NCBI GenBank assembly: GCA_000727475.1
Contig: KL647319.1
Span: forward strand, 356,902 to 420,901
Source: Sarcocystis neurona
Lineage: Eukaryota > Apicomplexa > Conoidasida > Eucoccidiorida > Sarcocystidae
Direction: 5' to 3'
Length of the DNA stretch: 64,000 bases
Shown: positions 53,129 to 62,585 of the stretch, piece after piece
Position numbering within the stretch: position 1 is the stretch's first letter
Layout of the letters: each line of letters starts with the position of its first letter
Program-made: the position numbers and the translations under genes
Notes under the pieces: generated by a model
Database searches by the model: none
The model's input: only the letters and a program-made list of their open reading frames with translations
Told to the model about the DNA's origin: nothing

Positions 53129-56100
53129 CTATCTCTCTACAGTTCGCTTTTTTGCGGGGAATCGTACTTTAAGGTTTCTTTCAGCCCTGTGGTACGCTCG
53201 GCTGTACGTACACCGGAGCATCGCCCTGCCGTGGCTGCTGGACCGAACACACTGCTGCGGCTTCTCCGTCCACATCCTGCTGTCACTGCTGCTGCAGCTG
53301 CTGCTGCTGTTGCTGCTGGTGCCGCTGCTGTTGCTGCTGCTGTCCTTGTTGCTCTCTGCGGTGCCCCTCCCGCAGTCAGCTGCTGCGCTTTGTATTGTTC
53401 CTGCTTCTTGCTGAACCATTTCTGCTGCAGTCTCTGCTCCTTCCTTTCCTTCCTCTGCCGCTGCTGCTGCTGCTCCTCCTCCATGTGCTGCTTTTCCCGC
53501 CTCTGCAGCTGCTTCTGCTGCAACTCCGTCTCCTGCTCTGAGCGTCAGAGCTGCTGGTGCCGCTCCTCCGCATGCTGCTGTCGCATTTACAGCCGCTTCT
53601 CCTTCTGCTGCGACTAGAAGAGTATTTGCTAAGAATTCTGCTTTGCCTGCTGCTGCGACAGCGGCGGCAAATTTTTCACGTGTTGCTGTCCCTCCACCTG
53701 CAGCAGCCACAGCGGCAGCAGCTGGAGCCGCATCAGGAGCAGAGGGAGCCCCACCAGAAGCAGCAGCTGCATCTCTGGAGGAAAGAAGCGCTTTGCTGCT
53801 GGTGTTCCTAGGGCTAGCATGTGACAACAAAATATTGGCAGCCTTGCAAGGAACTGTCTGCGATCGACCAGCGACTGCTTCTCGTCCTCCTCCGGCGGCT
53901 TCTTCTGCTGCTGCTGATGCCATTCCTGCAACTGCTGCTGCTGCTTGTGCTTCTGTTGCAGCTGCACGTTTTCCGGCCGCTACTGCTTCTGCCTCTTCTT
54001 CGAGTGCCGCCGCACCTTCCGCTGAATTTCCCGCTGTTGGCGCTGCTCCTTCTGCGGGTGCTGCTTCTGCCGTTGCTGCTGCAGTGACCTCTGCTGTTTG
54101 TGCTGCTTCTGCTGCTGTGCCTGCCACTTCCTTTGCTGCGACTGTTGTCGTCGTTTCGTCTTCCTGTCTCGACACAACTTCACCTTCTTCTCTCCACGCC
54201 CTGCACGTCCCAGCAGGTGCCGGCGCTGCTTCCATTGTTTCCACGGATGCCTTCTCTGTGGCCGGCTGGCCTGCTGCTGCAGCTGCAGCTGTCCCAGCTG
54301 CTGCTTTGTCTGCTGCTCCGACTGCTTCCGATGCTGCTGCTGCTGCAAGTGCTCCTTCCACCGTCTCACGCACCTGCTGCTCTGCTGCTGCTGTTGCTGC
54401 TGCTCCGGTTCCAGGATGTTCTGCTGCTGCTGTTGCTGCTGCGACAGAAGCTCTTTTCGCTGCCGACGCAGCACTGATGCACGCCGACCGCTCCTTCTGC
54501 TGCTGGTGATTCCCCTGACCATTGGAAAGGCTGCTGCATTTGCTGTTCTCTAGCTGCTCTGCCGCCGCAGAGGCTGCGCGTGAGGCAGCAGATTCCTTTC
54601 TTCCTAAGTCGCTGTTAAGCTCAGCTCGGCCGCTGCTGCTGCTGATGTTCCTGGCGCTGCTGCTGCTGCAGCGGCTCCCGTCGTCGCTGTTGCTGCGCTT
54701 GCGCCTGCAGGAGGTTTGGCTGCTGCTCCTCCTGGAGCTGTCCTCGACTTTGCCACTGCAGAACTCGCTGCTGCTGCGGCTGTTGCTGTCGTGACTCGTG
54801 TTGCCGTTGCTGCTGCGTCTGTGGCCGCTGCTTCTGTGGCTGCTTTGCAACTTGCTGTCGCTGCTGGAGTGGAAGCAGCTGCTGCCGCTGTTTCTGTGCT
54901 TTCCTCTTCCTCTGCTGCTGCTGTCTGTCCCGCTCCTGCTGCTGCTGTACGACTCGTTGCTGCGGCATCCACGCCTCCTGTTGCTGCTGCCCGAGTCAGC
55001 CACGAGCCCTGCCACTTCTTCCTCTTCTTGCCACCTTCGGTGTTGCTGCCGCTGCTGGTCCTGCGGCCATCCCTTTTGACGGTTCTCCTCGTAATAGTGC
55101 TGCCGCGGCACTCGCTGCTCCTGCTGTTGTGCTTGTCCCTGAGTCTGCTGCTGCGTCTGTTGCGGCCGCTGGAGCCGCTGCATCTGTTGCTCCTGCTGCT
55201 GCTGCTCCTGCTGCCTTCGCATGCGGCGCTCTGCGCAATACTGATGGTAACGGCGCAGCAGCACCTCGTTGCCAAGCATCTCTACTCTCCTCAGACGCAG
55301 CAACTGGTGCTGCTGCTTCCTCCTTTTCTCTCCGGCATCGAGGGGCTCCGTATAGGGATCGTTGCTGCTGTGGGGAAATCTGGTGTGCTGCAGCTGCTGC
55401 TGACAAGGGTAGTACTGCTGCTTCCTCGTTAAAAGAAGATCCTTCTCCTGGACTGCCTCTGACGTTGCTACTGCCTCTTGTGCACCTTCTGCTGCTTCTC
55501 TCGGTTCTGATGCTGCTGCTTTCTTGCCTACTGCTGCTGCGTGTTCTGCTGTAGTTGCTCTTTCCCGAGTCGTGTTTCTCGTTTGCCCTGCTGCTGCTGC
55601 TGCCTTATCTTCTCCGCCTGCGGCGCAGGTGATTCGATTCGTTCCGCTGCTGCTTCCGCTGGTTCTGCTGCTGTTGCTGCTGCTGCAGGGCCTCCTGCCA
55701 CGCCGCCCCCTCTTGCGGGGCGCAGCTGCTCTGACGCCAACATCAGCTGCTGCTGCTTCTCCTCCGCCTTTCGCCGCCTCTTTTAGCTGTTGCGCGTCTT
55801 CTTCTAGAGACATCAGGGGACTTCTGCTGCCACGCCGATCGCGGTGCAAAGTCCTCCACTTCTCTGCTGTACAGGCCAGCTGTTTCTGCTGCTGCTGCTG
55901 CTGGGACTCTTGGTAATGGCCGTCCTGGTGCTGAATCCCGTGCTGCTGCTCCTGCTGCCAACACTGTTTCTGCTGACTGTACTGCTGTCGCCGCTGCTGC
56001 GAAGACTGCTGCTGCTGCTGCCAATACTCCTGAAGCAGCTGCTGCTGCTGGCTCTCGTACGTTTGTTGCTGCTTCTTCTGCCTGTGCTGCTGCTGCGTGT

Positions 56101-57805
56101 GAGCATCTTGGTCAGGCTCGCTCTGCTGCTCCAGCTCGTCTCTCGCCTTCTGCTGCTGTTCATCTTTCTCCTTCCCCTCCTCCTCCTCGCCGCTGCGTTG
56201 TTGGTGCTGCTGCCGCTGCTGGCGAATGCGCTGCAGCACCTCCTCCCCAGCAACAGTGTAGCACCGAAGGCGCTGCAGCTTCTCTCTCAAGCAATACAGC
56301 TGTTGCTGTCGCATAGCTATCTGCTGCCTGAGTAGTCCTCCTGCTGCCTCACTTGCTCCCGGCCGCGGCTCTTGCTTTTGCCAACTTTCCTCACCAGGAA
56401 ATAGGCAACTCGCCTGGCCTTCTCCTCCTCCTGCATGCGCTGCGTTTCCAAGTACCGCCGCTGCACCTGCTTCTGCTGCTGCTACATCTGCTGCTGCTGC
56501 GACTTTGGATGCTCGGGCTGCTGCTGCCGGATCTGCTTCCCCTTCCTTTGGTTCGGCGACGTCTGCAGGTGCTCCTCCTACTTCTGCAGCTCCAGAACAT
56601 ACGGCAGCTGGTACATCGGTTCGTGCTGCTGCAACTGCGGCTGTTCGATCTATTCCTCCTTTTGCAGCAGCTGCTTGGGTCGCTCCTGCTGCATCACCTG
56701 CATGTGCTGTTGCTGCCACGCCGCGCTGAGAAGCCGAGCACAGCAGCAGCAGTTGTTCGGCCGGGCCACTACGTGAAGCGTTGTTCCTAGACGCTGCTGA
56801 AGCCAGGCAGCTTCTAAAATTCGAGTCTTCTTGCCTGCCGGGAGAGACGCGTTTCCTAGTGCTGCTGCAACTGCTGCCGTCGCTCACGGTGCCGCTGCCA
56901 CCTGTGAGGCGGTAAAATCTGCTGCTGTTGCTGCTGGTTCTGCTGCAGGGAGGCGAACTCGATACCCGCGTTTGCCGGTGAGACTGCTGCTGTTTGCCCT
57001 GCTGCGGTTGCTGCCGCTGGTGTTGCGTCAGCTGATCCTCCGCCCAGGATTGCAGGGGATACTGCTGCTGCTGCTGCTGCCAAAAGAACTCTTCACGCTG
57101 CCTCGTTTGCTGCCGCTGCTGCTGCTCGAGCAAGAGGCACTGGGTGGACCGCTGCTGCAGCTGACGCACGGTGGAAGGCTGCTGCAGGAGCGTTGCTTCA
57201 GCTGCCATAAAGTTCTCTGTAGGCAGACCTGCTGCAACAGCTGCTGCAGTAACCGCTTTCTGCTGCAGCTGCTGCTTCTCGTGTTGCTTTCGTCTGGTTT
57301 TTTGGTGGCGGTCTTTCTCTCTTTCTGTCTGTGGCTGCTGTTTTTCTTCTTCATTTCGCTGCTGCTGCTGCTCCCTCACCGGATGGTGCTGTCGCTCTTT
57401 CTGCTGCCCTCCTTCTTTTGGCTCTGGCAGCTCGTCTTGCCTGTGCTGCTGCTGCTGGGGCGGCTTTTGCAGCAGCTGCTGCAGCCGCTTCCGCTGACGG
57501 TGGTGCCGCTGCCGCCTTTCCTCCTTTTTCTGCTGCTGTCGCTGCTGCTGCTTCTGCACTGCCGCGTTGTTTTTCTTCCTCTCCTCCCCCTCCTTGTGCT
57601 GCTGCTGCTGCAGCAGTCCCTGGTGGACTGCGCTGCTGCTGCGGCTGTTTTCCTCCCATTCGCTTGCTGCCGACACTTTACCGGCAAGCATTCCGTCCGC
57701 CAGAACAGCAGTAGCAGCCAAACAGCTCTCGCCTGCTGCAGCAACGGATGCAGCGGCGCCTGCGGCCCCAGCAGCTGACGCAGACACAGATTTCCTGCCC
57801 CGCAC
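53129..57805 (-). CDS. large Gln/Ala-rich coiled-coil protein, unknown function
   Basis: A minus-strand frame of 1,558 codons. The first in-frame ATG is 57691 (MLAGKVSAASEWEENSR), but the frame is open upstream and an acceptor-like TAACGTCTGCAG lies just before it, so an earlier exon is possible. N-terminal Gln/Arg/Glu-rich sequence is followed by an Ala-rich block. Two ordered helical segments follow: LLRQQIAMRQQQLYCLREKL near residue 490-525, and RRVEMLGNEVLLRRYHQYCA near 830-860, both likely coiled coils. Then come Ser-rich and very Ala-rich regions. The last 50 residues are repeat-free and basic (MLRCTYSRAYHRAERNLKVR). There is no signal peptide or enzymatic motif. The basic/charged low-complexity make-up would suit a nuclear or cytoskeletal scaffold, but that is conjecture. 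The terminal 50 bases contain donor-like GTGTAC and GTACGA. Confidence 0.55.
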   Translation of the reverse strand: MRGRKSVSASAAGAAGAAASVAAAGESCLAATAVLADGMLAGKVSAASEWEENSRSSSAVHQGLLQQQQHKEGEERKKNNAAVQKQQQRQQQKKEERRQRHHRQRKRLQQLLQKPPQQQQHRQDELPEPKEGGQQKERQHHPVREQQQQRNEEEKQQPQTEREKDRHQKTRRKQHEKQQLQQKAVTAAAVAAGLPTENFMAAEATLLQQPSTVRQLQQRSTQCLLLEQQQRQQTRQREEFFWQQQQQQYPLQSWAEDQLTQHQRQQPQQGKQQQSHRQTRVSSSPPCSRTSSNSSRFYRLTGGSGTVSDGSSCSSTRKRVSPGRQEDSNFRSCLASAASRNNASRSGPAEQLLLLCSASQRGVAATAHAGDAAGATQAAAAKGGIDRTAAVAAARTDVPAAVCSGAAEVGGAPADVAEPKEGEADPAAAARASKVAAAADVAAAEAGAAAVLGNAAHAGGGEGQASCLFPGEESWQKQEPRPGASEAAGGLLRQQIAMRQQQLYCLREKLQRLRCYTVAGEEVLQRIRQQRQQHQQRSGEEEEGKEKDEQQQKARDELEQQSEPDQDAHTQQQHRQKKQQQTYESQQQQLLQEYWQQQQQSSQQRRQQYSQQKQCWQQEQQHGIQHQDGHYQESQQQQQQKQLACTAEKWRTLHRDRRGSRSPLMSLEEDAQQLKEAAKGGGEAAAADVGVRAAAPRKRGRRGRRPCSSSNSSRTSGSSSGTNRITCAAGGEDKAAAAAGQTRNTTRERATTAEHAAAVGKKAAASEPREAAEGAQEAVATSEAVQEKDLLLTRKQQYYPCQQQLQHTRFPHSSNDPYTEPLDAGEKRRKQQHQLLRLRRVEMLGNEVLLRRYHQYCAERRMRRQQEQQQQEQQMQRLQRPQQTQQQTQGQAQQQEQRVPRQHYYEENRQKGWPQDQQRQQHRRWQEEEEVAGLVADSGSSNRRRGCRSNESYSSSRSGTDSSSRGRGKHRNSGSSCFHSSSDSKLQSSHRSSGHRRSSNGNTSHDSNSRSSSEFCSGKVEDSSRRSSSQTSCRRKRSNSDDGSRCSSSSARNISSSSGRAELNSDLGRKESAASRAASAAAEQLENSKCSSLSNGQGNHQQQKERSACISAASAAKRASVAAATAAAEHPGTGAAATAAAEQQVRETVEGALAAAAASEAVGAADKAAAGTAAAAAAGQPATEKASVETMEAAPAPAGTCRAWREEGEVVSRQEDETTTTVAAKEVAGTAAEAAQTAEVTAAATAEAAPAEGAAPTAGNSAEGAAALEEEAEAVAAGKRAAATEAQAAAAVAGMASAAAEEAAGGGREAVAGRSQTVPCKAANILLSHASPRNTSSKALLSSRDAAAASGGAPSAPDAAPAAAAVAAAGGGTATREKFAAAVAAAGKAEFLANTLLVAAEGEAAVNATAACGGAAPAALTLRAGDGVAAEAAAEAGKAAHGGGAAAAAAEEGKEGAETAAEMVQQEAGTIQSAAADCGRGTAESNKDSSSNSSGTSSNSSSSCSSSDSRMWTEKPQQCVRSSSHGRAMLRCTYSRAYHRAERNLKVRFPAKKRTVER

Positions 57806-57867
57806 AGCAACACCTGCAGACGTTACAGCAGCGGCAGGAGGAGCAGCAGCAGAGGCACGCGCTGCAG

Positions 57868-57930
57868 CAGCAGCAGCAGCAGGCGCAGCAGCAGCAGCAG
57901 GCGCAGCAGCAGCAGCAGGCGCAGCGGCAG
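57868..57930. repeat. 18-bp tandem repeat
   Basis: Unit AGGCGCAGCAGCAGCAGC occurs about three times in succession with one decayed copy. It would read QQQQAQ in one frame. Confidence 0.8.
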
Positions 57931-58259
57931 CAGAGCCGTGCGCTTCACCGGCAGTGATCGAGCAATGAGCAGCAACACAGGCAGGCGCAGAGCCGGGAGC
58001 GACAGCAACAGCTCCGCCTGCCGTGCGATTTTCCTCTTGATCGCGTGAAGGCGATGCTTCTGCTGCTGCATCCTGTTGTCTTCTTGCGCAGCAGTTTAAC
58101 AGGAAAGGGATTCCCTGTAGCAGAGAGTTACAGAAGCAGCGTTCGACAAATACACATCAGCGAGAACAGCGTCAGAGCAGTAGAAGCAGGGAAGCAGCAG
58201 CGGAAGCAAGGAAGCTGCAGCAGGTGGACGGAAAGAGCAGCATCAGAGACAGGGAAGTA

Positions 58260-58680
58260 GCACCAGCAGGAGCAGGGAAGAAGCAGCAGCCGGAGCAGGT
58301 AAGAAGCAGTACCAGAAGCAGGGAAGAAGCAGAAGCAGGTGAACAGCAGCAGCAGCAGAACAGCCGAATAGGGAAGCAGCAGCAGCAAAACAGCCGAAGC
58401 AGAACCAGGGAAGATGCAGCAGAGAAAGCGGGCGAACAGCAGCAGCAGCGGCAAAACAGTCGAAGCAGGTAAGAAGCAGTAGCGGAAGCAGGTAAGAAGC
58501 AGCAGGAGATGCAGATGAACAGCAATAGCACCCGCAAAACAGCCGAAGCAGGGAAGAAGCAGCAGCAGGAGCAGGAAATATACAGCAGGAGGCGCAGGTG
58601 AATTGCAGCAGCACCCGCAAAACAGCCGAAGCAGGGAAGAAGCAGCAGCAGAAGCAGCTGGCGCAGCATCCGTGCTGAAG
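58260..58680 (+). repeat. degenerate repeats bearing splice-donor-like sites
   Basis: Imperfect units built on GAAGCAGGGAAGAAGCAG and AAAACAGCCGAAGCAG. The longest near-identical pair (containing AGCACCCGCAAAACAGCC) lies at about 58530 and 58609, 79 bases apart. Three units carry GCAGGTAAGAAGCAG, a full donor consensus, at about 58294, 58465 and 58487; others carry GGGAAG at the same place. Confidence 0.65.
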
Positions 58681-58717
58681 AGAAGCAGCTGCACCTGCTG
58701 CAGCAGTGGTAGCACCT

Positions 58718-58850
58718 GCCGCAGTACTGGCAGCACCGGCAGCAGTACTGGCAGCACCGGGTGCAGTACTGGCAGCACCGGGTGCAGTACTGGCAGCACC
58801 GGCAGCAGTACTGGCGGCACCGGCAGCAGTACTGGCAGCACCGGCTGCAG
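58718..58850 (+). repeat. 21-bp minisatellite, six copies
   Basis: CAGTACTGGCAGCACCGG begins at 58722, 58743, 58764, 58785, 58806 and 58827, exactly 21 bases apart. The first, second, fifth and sixth have a CAG spacer and the third and fourth a GTG spacer; the fifth has one G substitution. The plus frame reads the heptad VLAAPAA/VLAAPGA. Confidence 0.95.
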
Positions 58851-58920
58851 CAGCAGCAACAGGGCTGAAACAGAAAGGCAACACCACTGCGCAGCATTAA
58901 CAGTTGGAAAGGACCTGCAG

Positions 58921-61263
58921 TTACGCGCTCAAGCCACAGCAATTGTCAAAAAGCTGCCCTTCCTTCACCGGAAAGAAAGCCTACTACTTTTCTCGTCGTC
59001 CACGCCCTGTAGCAGAAGCAGTAACGAGTGCCAGCAGCAGCAGCGCCAACAACTACAAGCAGCAGCAGCTGGAGCGGGTCTTCGGGGAACTAGGGTTTTG
59101 GCATCAGGGATGGTAAATGTCGTGCTGCAGCAGCAGCAGCTGCGCGGCGGACGAGCAGCAAGAGAAGCCCCAGCATCCGCAAAAGGTGGACCAGCAGCAG
59201 AGAGAGAGGTAGCAACAGCAGAGAGCCAAGCGCAGCACAAGCAGCAAGTGCGTCGCTCAGCGTTGCGACCAGGAGTGCGCGGCGCAGCTCTGCGCAGCAC
59301 CAGCAGGTGTGTTTCTTAGCAGCACCAGGAGCAAGCATTAGCAGCAGCAGAAGCAAGCGGTAGCAGCAGCAGGAGCAAGCGCTAGCAGCAGCAGATGCAA
59401 GCATCAGCAGCAGGAGGAAGGACTAGCAGCAGGAGGCGCATGTAATAACAGCCGCGTTGAAACGGCAGCAGCAGAGGCAGTTTACTTGTGTGATGTAGTG
59501 CGCCTGGGAGTCGTGATGGTGCAAGGAAAAGTGAAGCGGCTGCTGCTGCAGCGTGTAGCTGCCGTTGCTGCGGATGGTCCACCGACGCTGTCTCGCCAGC
59601 AGCAGGTAAACAACGGCTTCCTCGGTGCCTGTCTCCCGTTGCTTTTCCGCTGCTTCCTGCCCTCCTCTTCTTGCATGCGTCTGCGCTGCAGTCAAGCTGG
59701 TGCTGCTCGTCAACACCGCTGCGTGAACACAGCAGCCGCACGCAGCAGAGAAGCAGCCAGCGCATGCAAAGGCCACGAAAGCAACAGCAGCAGCGGCAGC
59801 AACACATCACGCGCAAACAGCAGCGGCGGCAGCAGTACGGAAACAGAGGGAGTGTGCAGCCTCGCCAGCAGTAACAGGGGGCGCACGTGTCTTTGCTCCT
59901 GCTGCTGCGTCAAATTCAGAGGTAGCCAACTGCTGCAACGGCAGCAGCAGCAGCGACGGCAGCACCCGGAGAGAAGAAAAGCAGCAGCAGCAGGAAAGGA
60001 AACTCCCAGCTCCTTGTGGCAGCAGCAGCAGCAGGAAAGGAAACTCCCAGCTCCTTGTGGCAGCAGCAGCAGCTGTGGGGAGTACGGGAATATCGGCAGC
60101 CACCGTAATACTCTGCAACAGCAGCAGCAACAACGCATTATCCGAGCGCCGCGCGCTTAGGAGGAAGGCAGGCCATCCACACCCCCCCCCCCCCACTCCC
60201 CCCCCACACACAGCAACAGCAGCGAATCTCCTGAGGACGGCCAAGGGGATGCAGGCGCGAGCGCCGCGTTGCGACAACAGCAGCCGCACAGCTGTGCAGC
60301 AAGAGCAGTAGCAAGAGGAGTGAAGTACAGCAGCAGCGTCAATCTCTACGCAGCGCGCCGAGCAAAGGCTGCAAGGAGGTGAGGATATAGCTGTAGATTG
60401 ACCATCTCGTGGAAGGCTCTGCAGCCCACAGAGAGAAAGGCCAGAAGTCCAACTTGTTGCTGCGGCGGGCAGTCTTGCTGCTGTCGTGCTGCTGCACTAC
60501 CAGGACGCACGCCGCAGGTCCTCCAGCGGCAGTCTTCTTAAAAACTCGTTCTTCGAAAAACTCAAACATGCTGTGTTCTACTTTCATCAAGCAAATCTTC
60601 GTGTATATATATACACGCGTATATAACCCGTGTAGATATATATATATATACGTGTATATAATTCTGTTCTTGATCCCAGCTCAAGTGCATGCACGCACAT
60701 ATATATATGTATGTATACGGAGATACATATGTAGCTGGTTACATATGCCCGCAGGTGAAAACGTGCGTGAAAATAGGGAGAGAGCGGTTTCCTGTTTGTC
60801 TGGTGGTACCCCTTCCATCTCCTTACATACACATATATATATCTATACGCACACACGTATACATATATAAACAGAGAAAGGCAGAGAAAGAAGATATGAA
60901 TGTATATATATATATATACGGACCGAGGGTATGACCGTACATATAGACATATATATGTATATGTATGGATGCAGAGATGTTTTTCCATACTTTCTGAAAG
61001 ATGTATATGTGGAAGGCTGCTGAGTTGAAACAGAGAAACTTCGAGAGAAACTCGTCAGCAGACACATATGCATGCATCTATATATATATATATGTATGCG
61101 GGCTTTCTGGAAAGTAGCGCGGACACAGATTCACCCGTCGAAATTGGACACGCGGGCTTATATAAATCCACACGAGAACCCTTCATCTATGCAAGGTGGT
61201 GAAGAGGATTTCTATTTCATCCTTTTCGCAGAGCTAAAAAATTCATCCCTGACCAAAGCGGAT
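58921..61263 (+). CDS. multi-exon gene, family not recognised (partial model)
   Basis: Supported exon pieces are: 58921-59306 (LRAQATAIVKKLPFLHRKES, later GLRGTRVLASGMVNVVLQQQ; donor CAGCAG|GTGTGT); about 59452-59605 (VETAAAEAVYLCDVVRLGVV then MVQGKVKRLLLQRVAAVAAD; donor CAGCAG|GTAAAC); 59692 to about 59870 (Arg/Gln-rich, after a strong pyrimidine-rich acceptor); 60518-60600 (SLLKNSFFEKLKHAVFYFHQ); and a 32-base exon 61232-61263. Phases agree between the first three and between the last two; the link across 59870-60518 is missing. Helical repeat-free islands suggest a real protein, perhaps helical-repeat in nature, but no domain is certain. A minus-strand frame at 60339-60590 overlaps the fourth piece and is a competitor. 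Confidence 0.4.
59993..60074. repeat. 41-bp perfect tandem duplication
   Basis: GGAAAGGAAACTCCCAGCTC plus TTGTGGCAGCAGCAGCAGC occurs at 59993 and again at 60034. It lies within or beside the plus-strand gene, and 41 is not a multiple of three, so it would shift any frame crossing it. Confidence 0.9.
60179..60214. repeat. poly-C tract
   Basis: Two runs of C on the plus strand (about 14 and 8) separated by ACT and followed by CACACACA. Such runs are prone to length change and sequencing error. Confidence 0.9.
60600..61110. repeat. TA-rich microsatellite island
   Basis: TATATA and TATACG/CATATA runs, for example 60639-60651 and 60902-60918, interrupted by short unique pieces. It falls inside the proposed intron 60601-61231. 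Confidence 0.85.
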
Positions 61264-61299
61264 GTGAGTTGGCAACTCTCCAACACATTCTACACACGC

Positions 61300-62250
61300 A
61301 CGCCTGCTCATATATATATATACATACGAGAAACAGGTAGCGGGTAGAGCTGCAGCCTCATATATATATATATAGGAACACGTACGGAGTAGCGCTACAG
61401 CCGGAAATATATATATATATATACGTATCATACATATATATATATACGTATCATATATATGTATATATACGTATCAACACATATGCGGTAGTGCTATAGC
61501 CTTATATATATATGCAGCAACACGTAGGGGGTAGCGGTATAGTGCTACTTGCAGAATAGAGCATTTGTATGAATGATCATCTTATATAATGTGTATATAT
61601 ATGTGTATATGTATATATGTATCTATATCCAGCAAGATGGAGGAGGTAGTGCGACTGCCTCACATATATATTATATATGTTTGTATAAGTAGAAGAAGTC
61701 ATATATACAGAAGCGTGTCTGTGTATTCGATTTCTACTGTTCACGCAGATTCATTCGTATATTCACTTGCATACATATTAATGGTCTTCCTTCCGTACCT
61801 TTGCGAATACACATATATATAATAGAATATGTAGACATTTATATATATATTTGTTAGAAAATATGTACAAATATGTGTATCAATTCATCAGAAAATATGT
61901 ATACACATATATACGCATATATATATTAAGGAATACGTATTCGTATATATGTTAAAGAATGTATATATATATATATGTATTTACATTCATAGTGACACAC
62001 GTGCAGCATATTAATCTAAACGGTCTTTTGTCCCCACGTGTACGGATAAATATATATATATGTATATGTATATATATACATATGTATATATATATATTTA
62101 TATATTAAAGAATATGTATATGTATCAATATATATATGTATATTGAGGAGTCTGTGTGTGTACATACATGTCTATTAAGGATTATGTGTGTATATATATA
62201 TATATAAATATATGTGTGGATTCATAGTAAGATATGTGTAGTGAATGGAT
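61300..62250. repeat. TA-rich island with interspersed degenerate units
   Basis: Long TA runs alternate with short unique pieces. From 61840 the unit is a loose motif resembling TTAAGGAATACGTAT. No gene is visible apart from chance Tyr/Ile-rich frames. Confidence 0.85.
61328..61663 (+). repeat. five-copy interspersed element between TA runs
   Basis: Copies at about 61328-61359, 61375-61405, 61475-61501, 61514-61550 and 61637-61663 share a core like AACACGTAGGGGGTAGCGCT followed by AYAGCCT and then TATATA. The spacing is irregular because the TA runs differ in length. Confidence 0.65.
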
Positions 62251-62263
62251 TCAAAGTAGATGT

Positions 62264-62510
62264 TCATTTGTACGAAATTCCCGTGGGGTGGAGAATTTGA
62301 AGAGAGGGGAAGCCGCTACTGTAGTCCTTCTGTATTTTTTGAAAGACTTGGATAAGGAAGTCTCTTGCAAGGATGTTCAAGCAGTCAAGTAGACGGGGCA
62401 GCACATGCATATATACCCATACAAATGTATACACATAGACACGGGCATATGTGTCGGATAACGTAGAGGAGAAGCAAACTACGCGCAATAGAGAGAGACA
62501 TCCTCCTATT
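62264..62510 (-). CDS. candidate terminal exon
   Basis: On the minus strand a very strong acceptor (CCCTTTCATTTCCTCAG) is followed by an 81-codon frame ending at a stop at 62264. The last half is repeat-free and protein-like: LDCLNILARDFLIQVFQKIQ, then KDYSSGFPSLQILHPTGI. A shorter version could begin after CATCCTTGCAAG. Upstream exons on the minus strand should lie to the right but were not found, so this may belong to a gene extending beyond the window or be a chance frame. Confidence 0.35.
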
Positions 62511-62585
62511 CTGAGGAAATGAAAGGGAAGGGGAGCCGGTGAAGATGGACAGCCTGAGCGAAAACACCTACTTTATTACCAGCTA

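Larger units (their letters stand above)
57806..58920. other. CAG-rich intergenic stretch with nested minisatellites
   Basis: Dense plus-strand CAG/GCA triplets between a minus-strand gene on the left and a plus-strand gene on the right. All three plus frames are open for long distances, encoding Gln, Ala or Ser, so none can be preferred. It would hold the divergent 5' flanks of both genes. Confidence 0.45.

Noticed and set aside
57823..58071. A Leu-rich minus-strand frame that might extend the large minus gene at its 5' end.
   Set aside because: It is all CTG-type repeat with no ordered segment, start or splice support.
60339..60590. A minus-strand frame reading KVEHSMFEFFEERVFKKTAA.
   Set aside because: It looks protein-like but lacks a usable acceptor or donor. 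The plus strand over the same bases has splice sites and a matching downstream phase, so it is kept only as a competitor.
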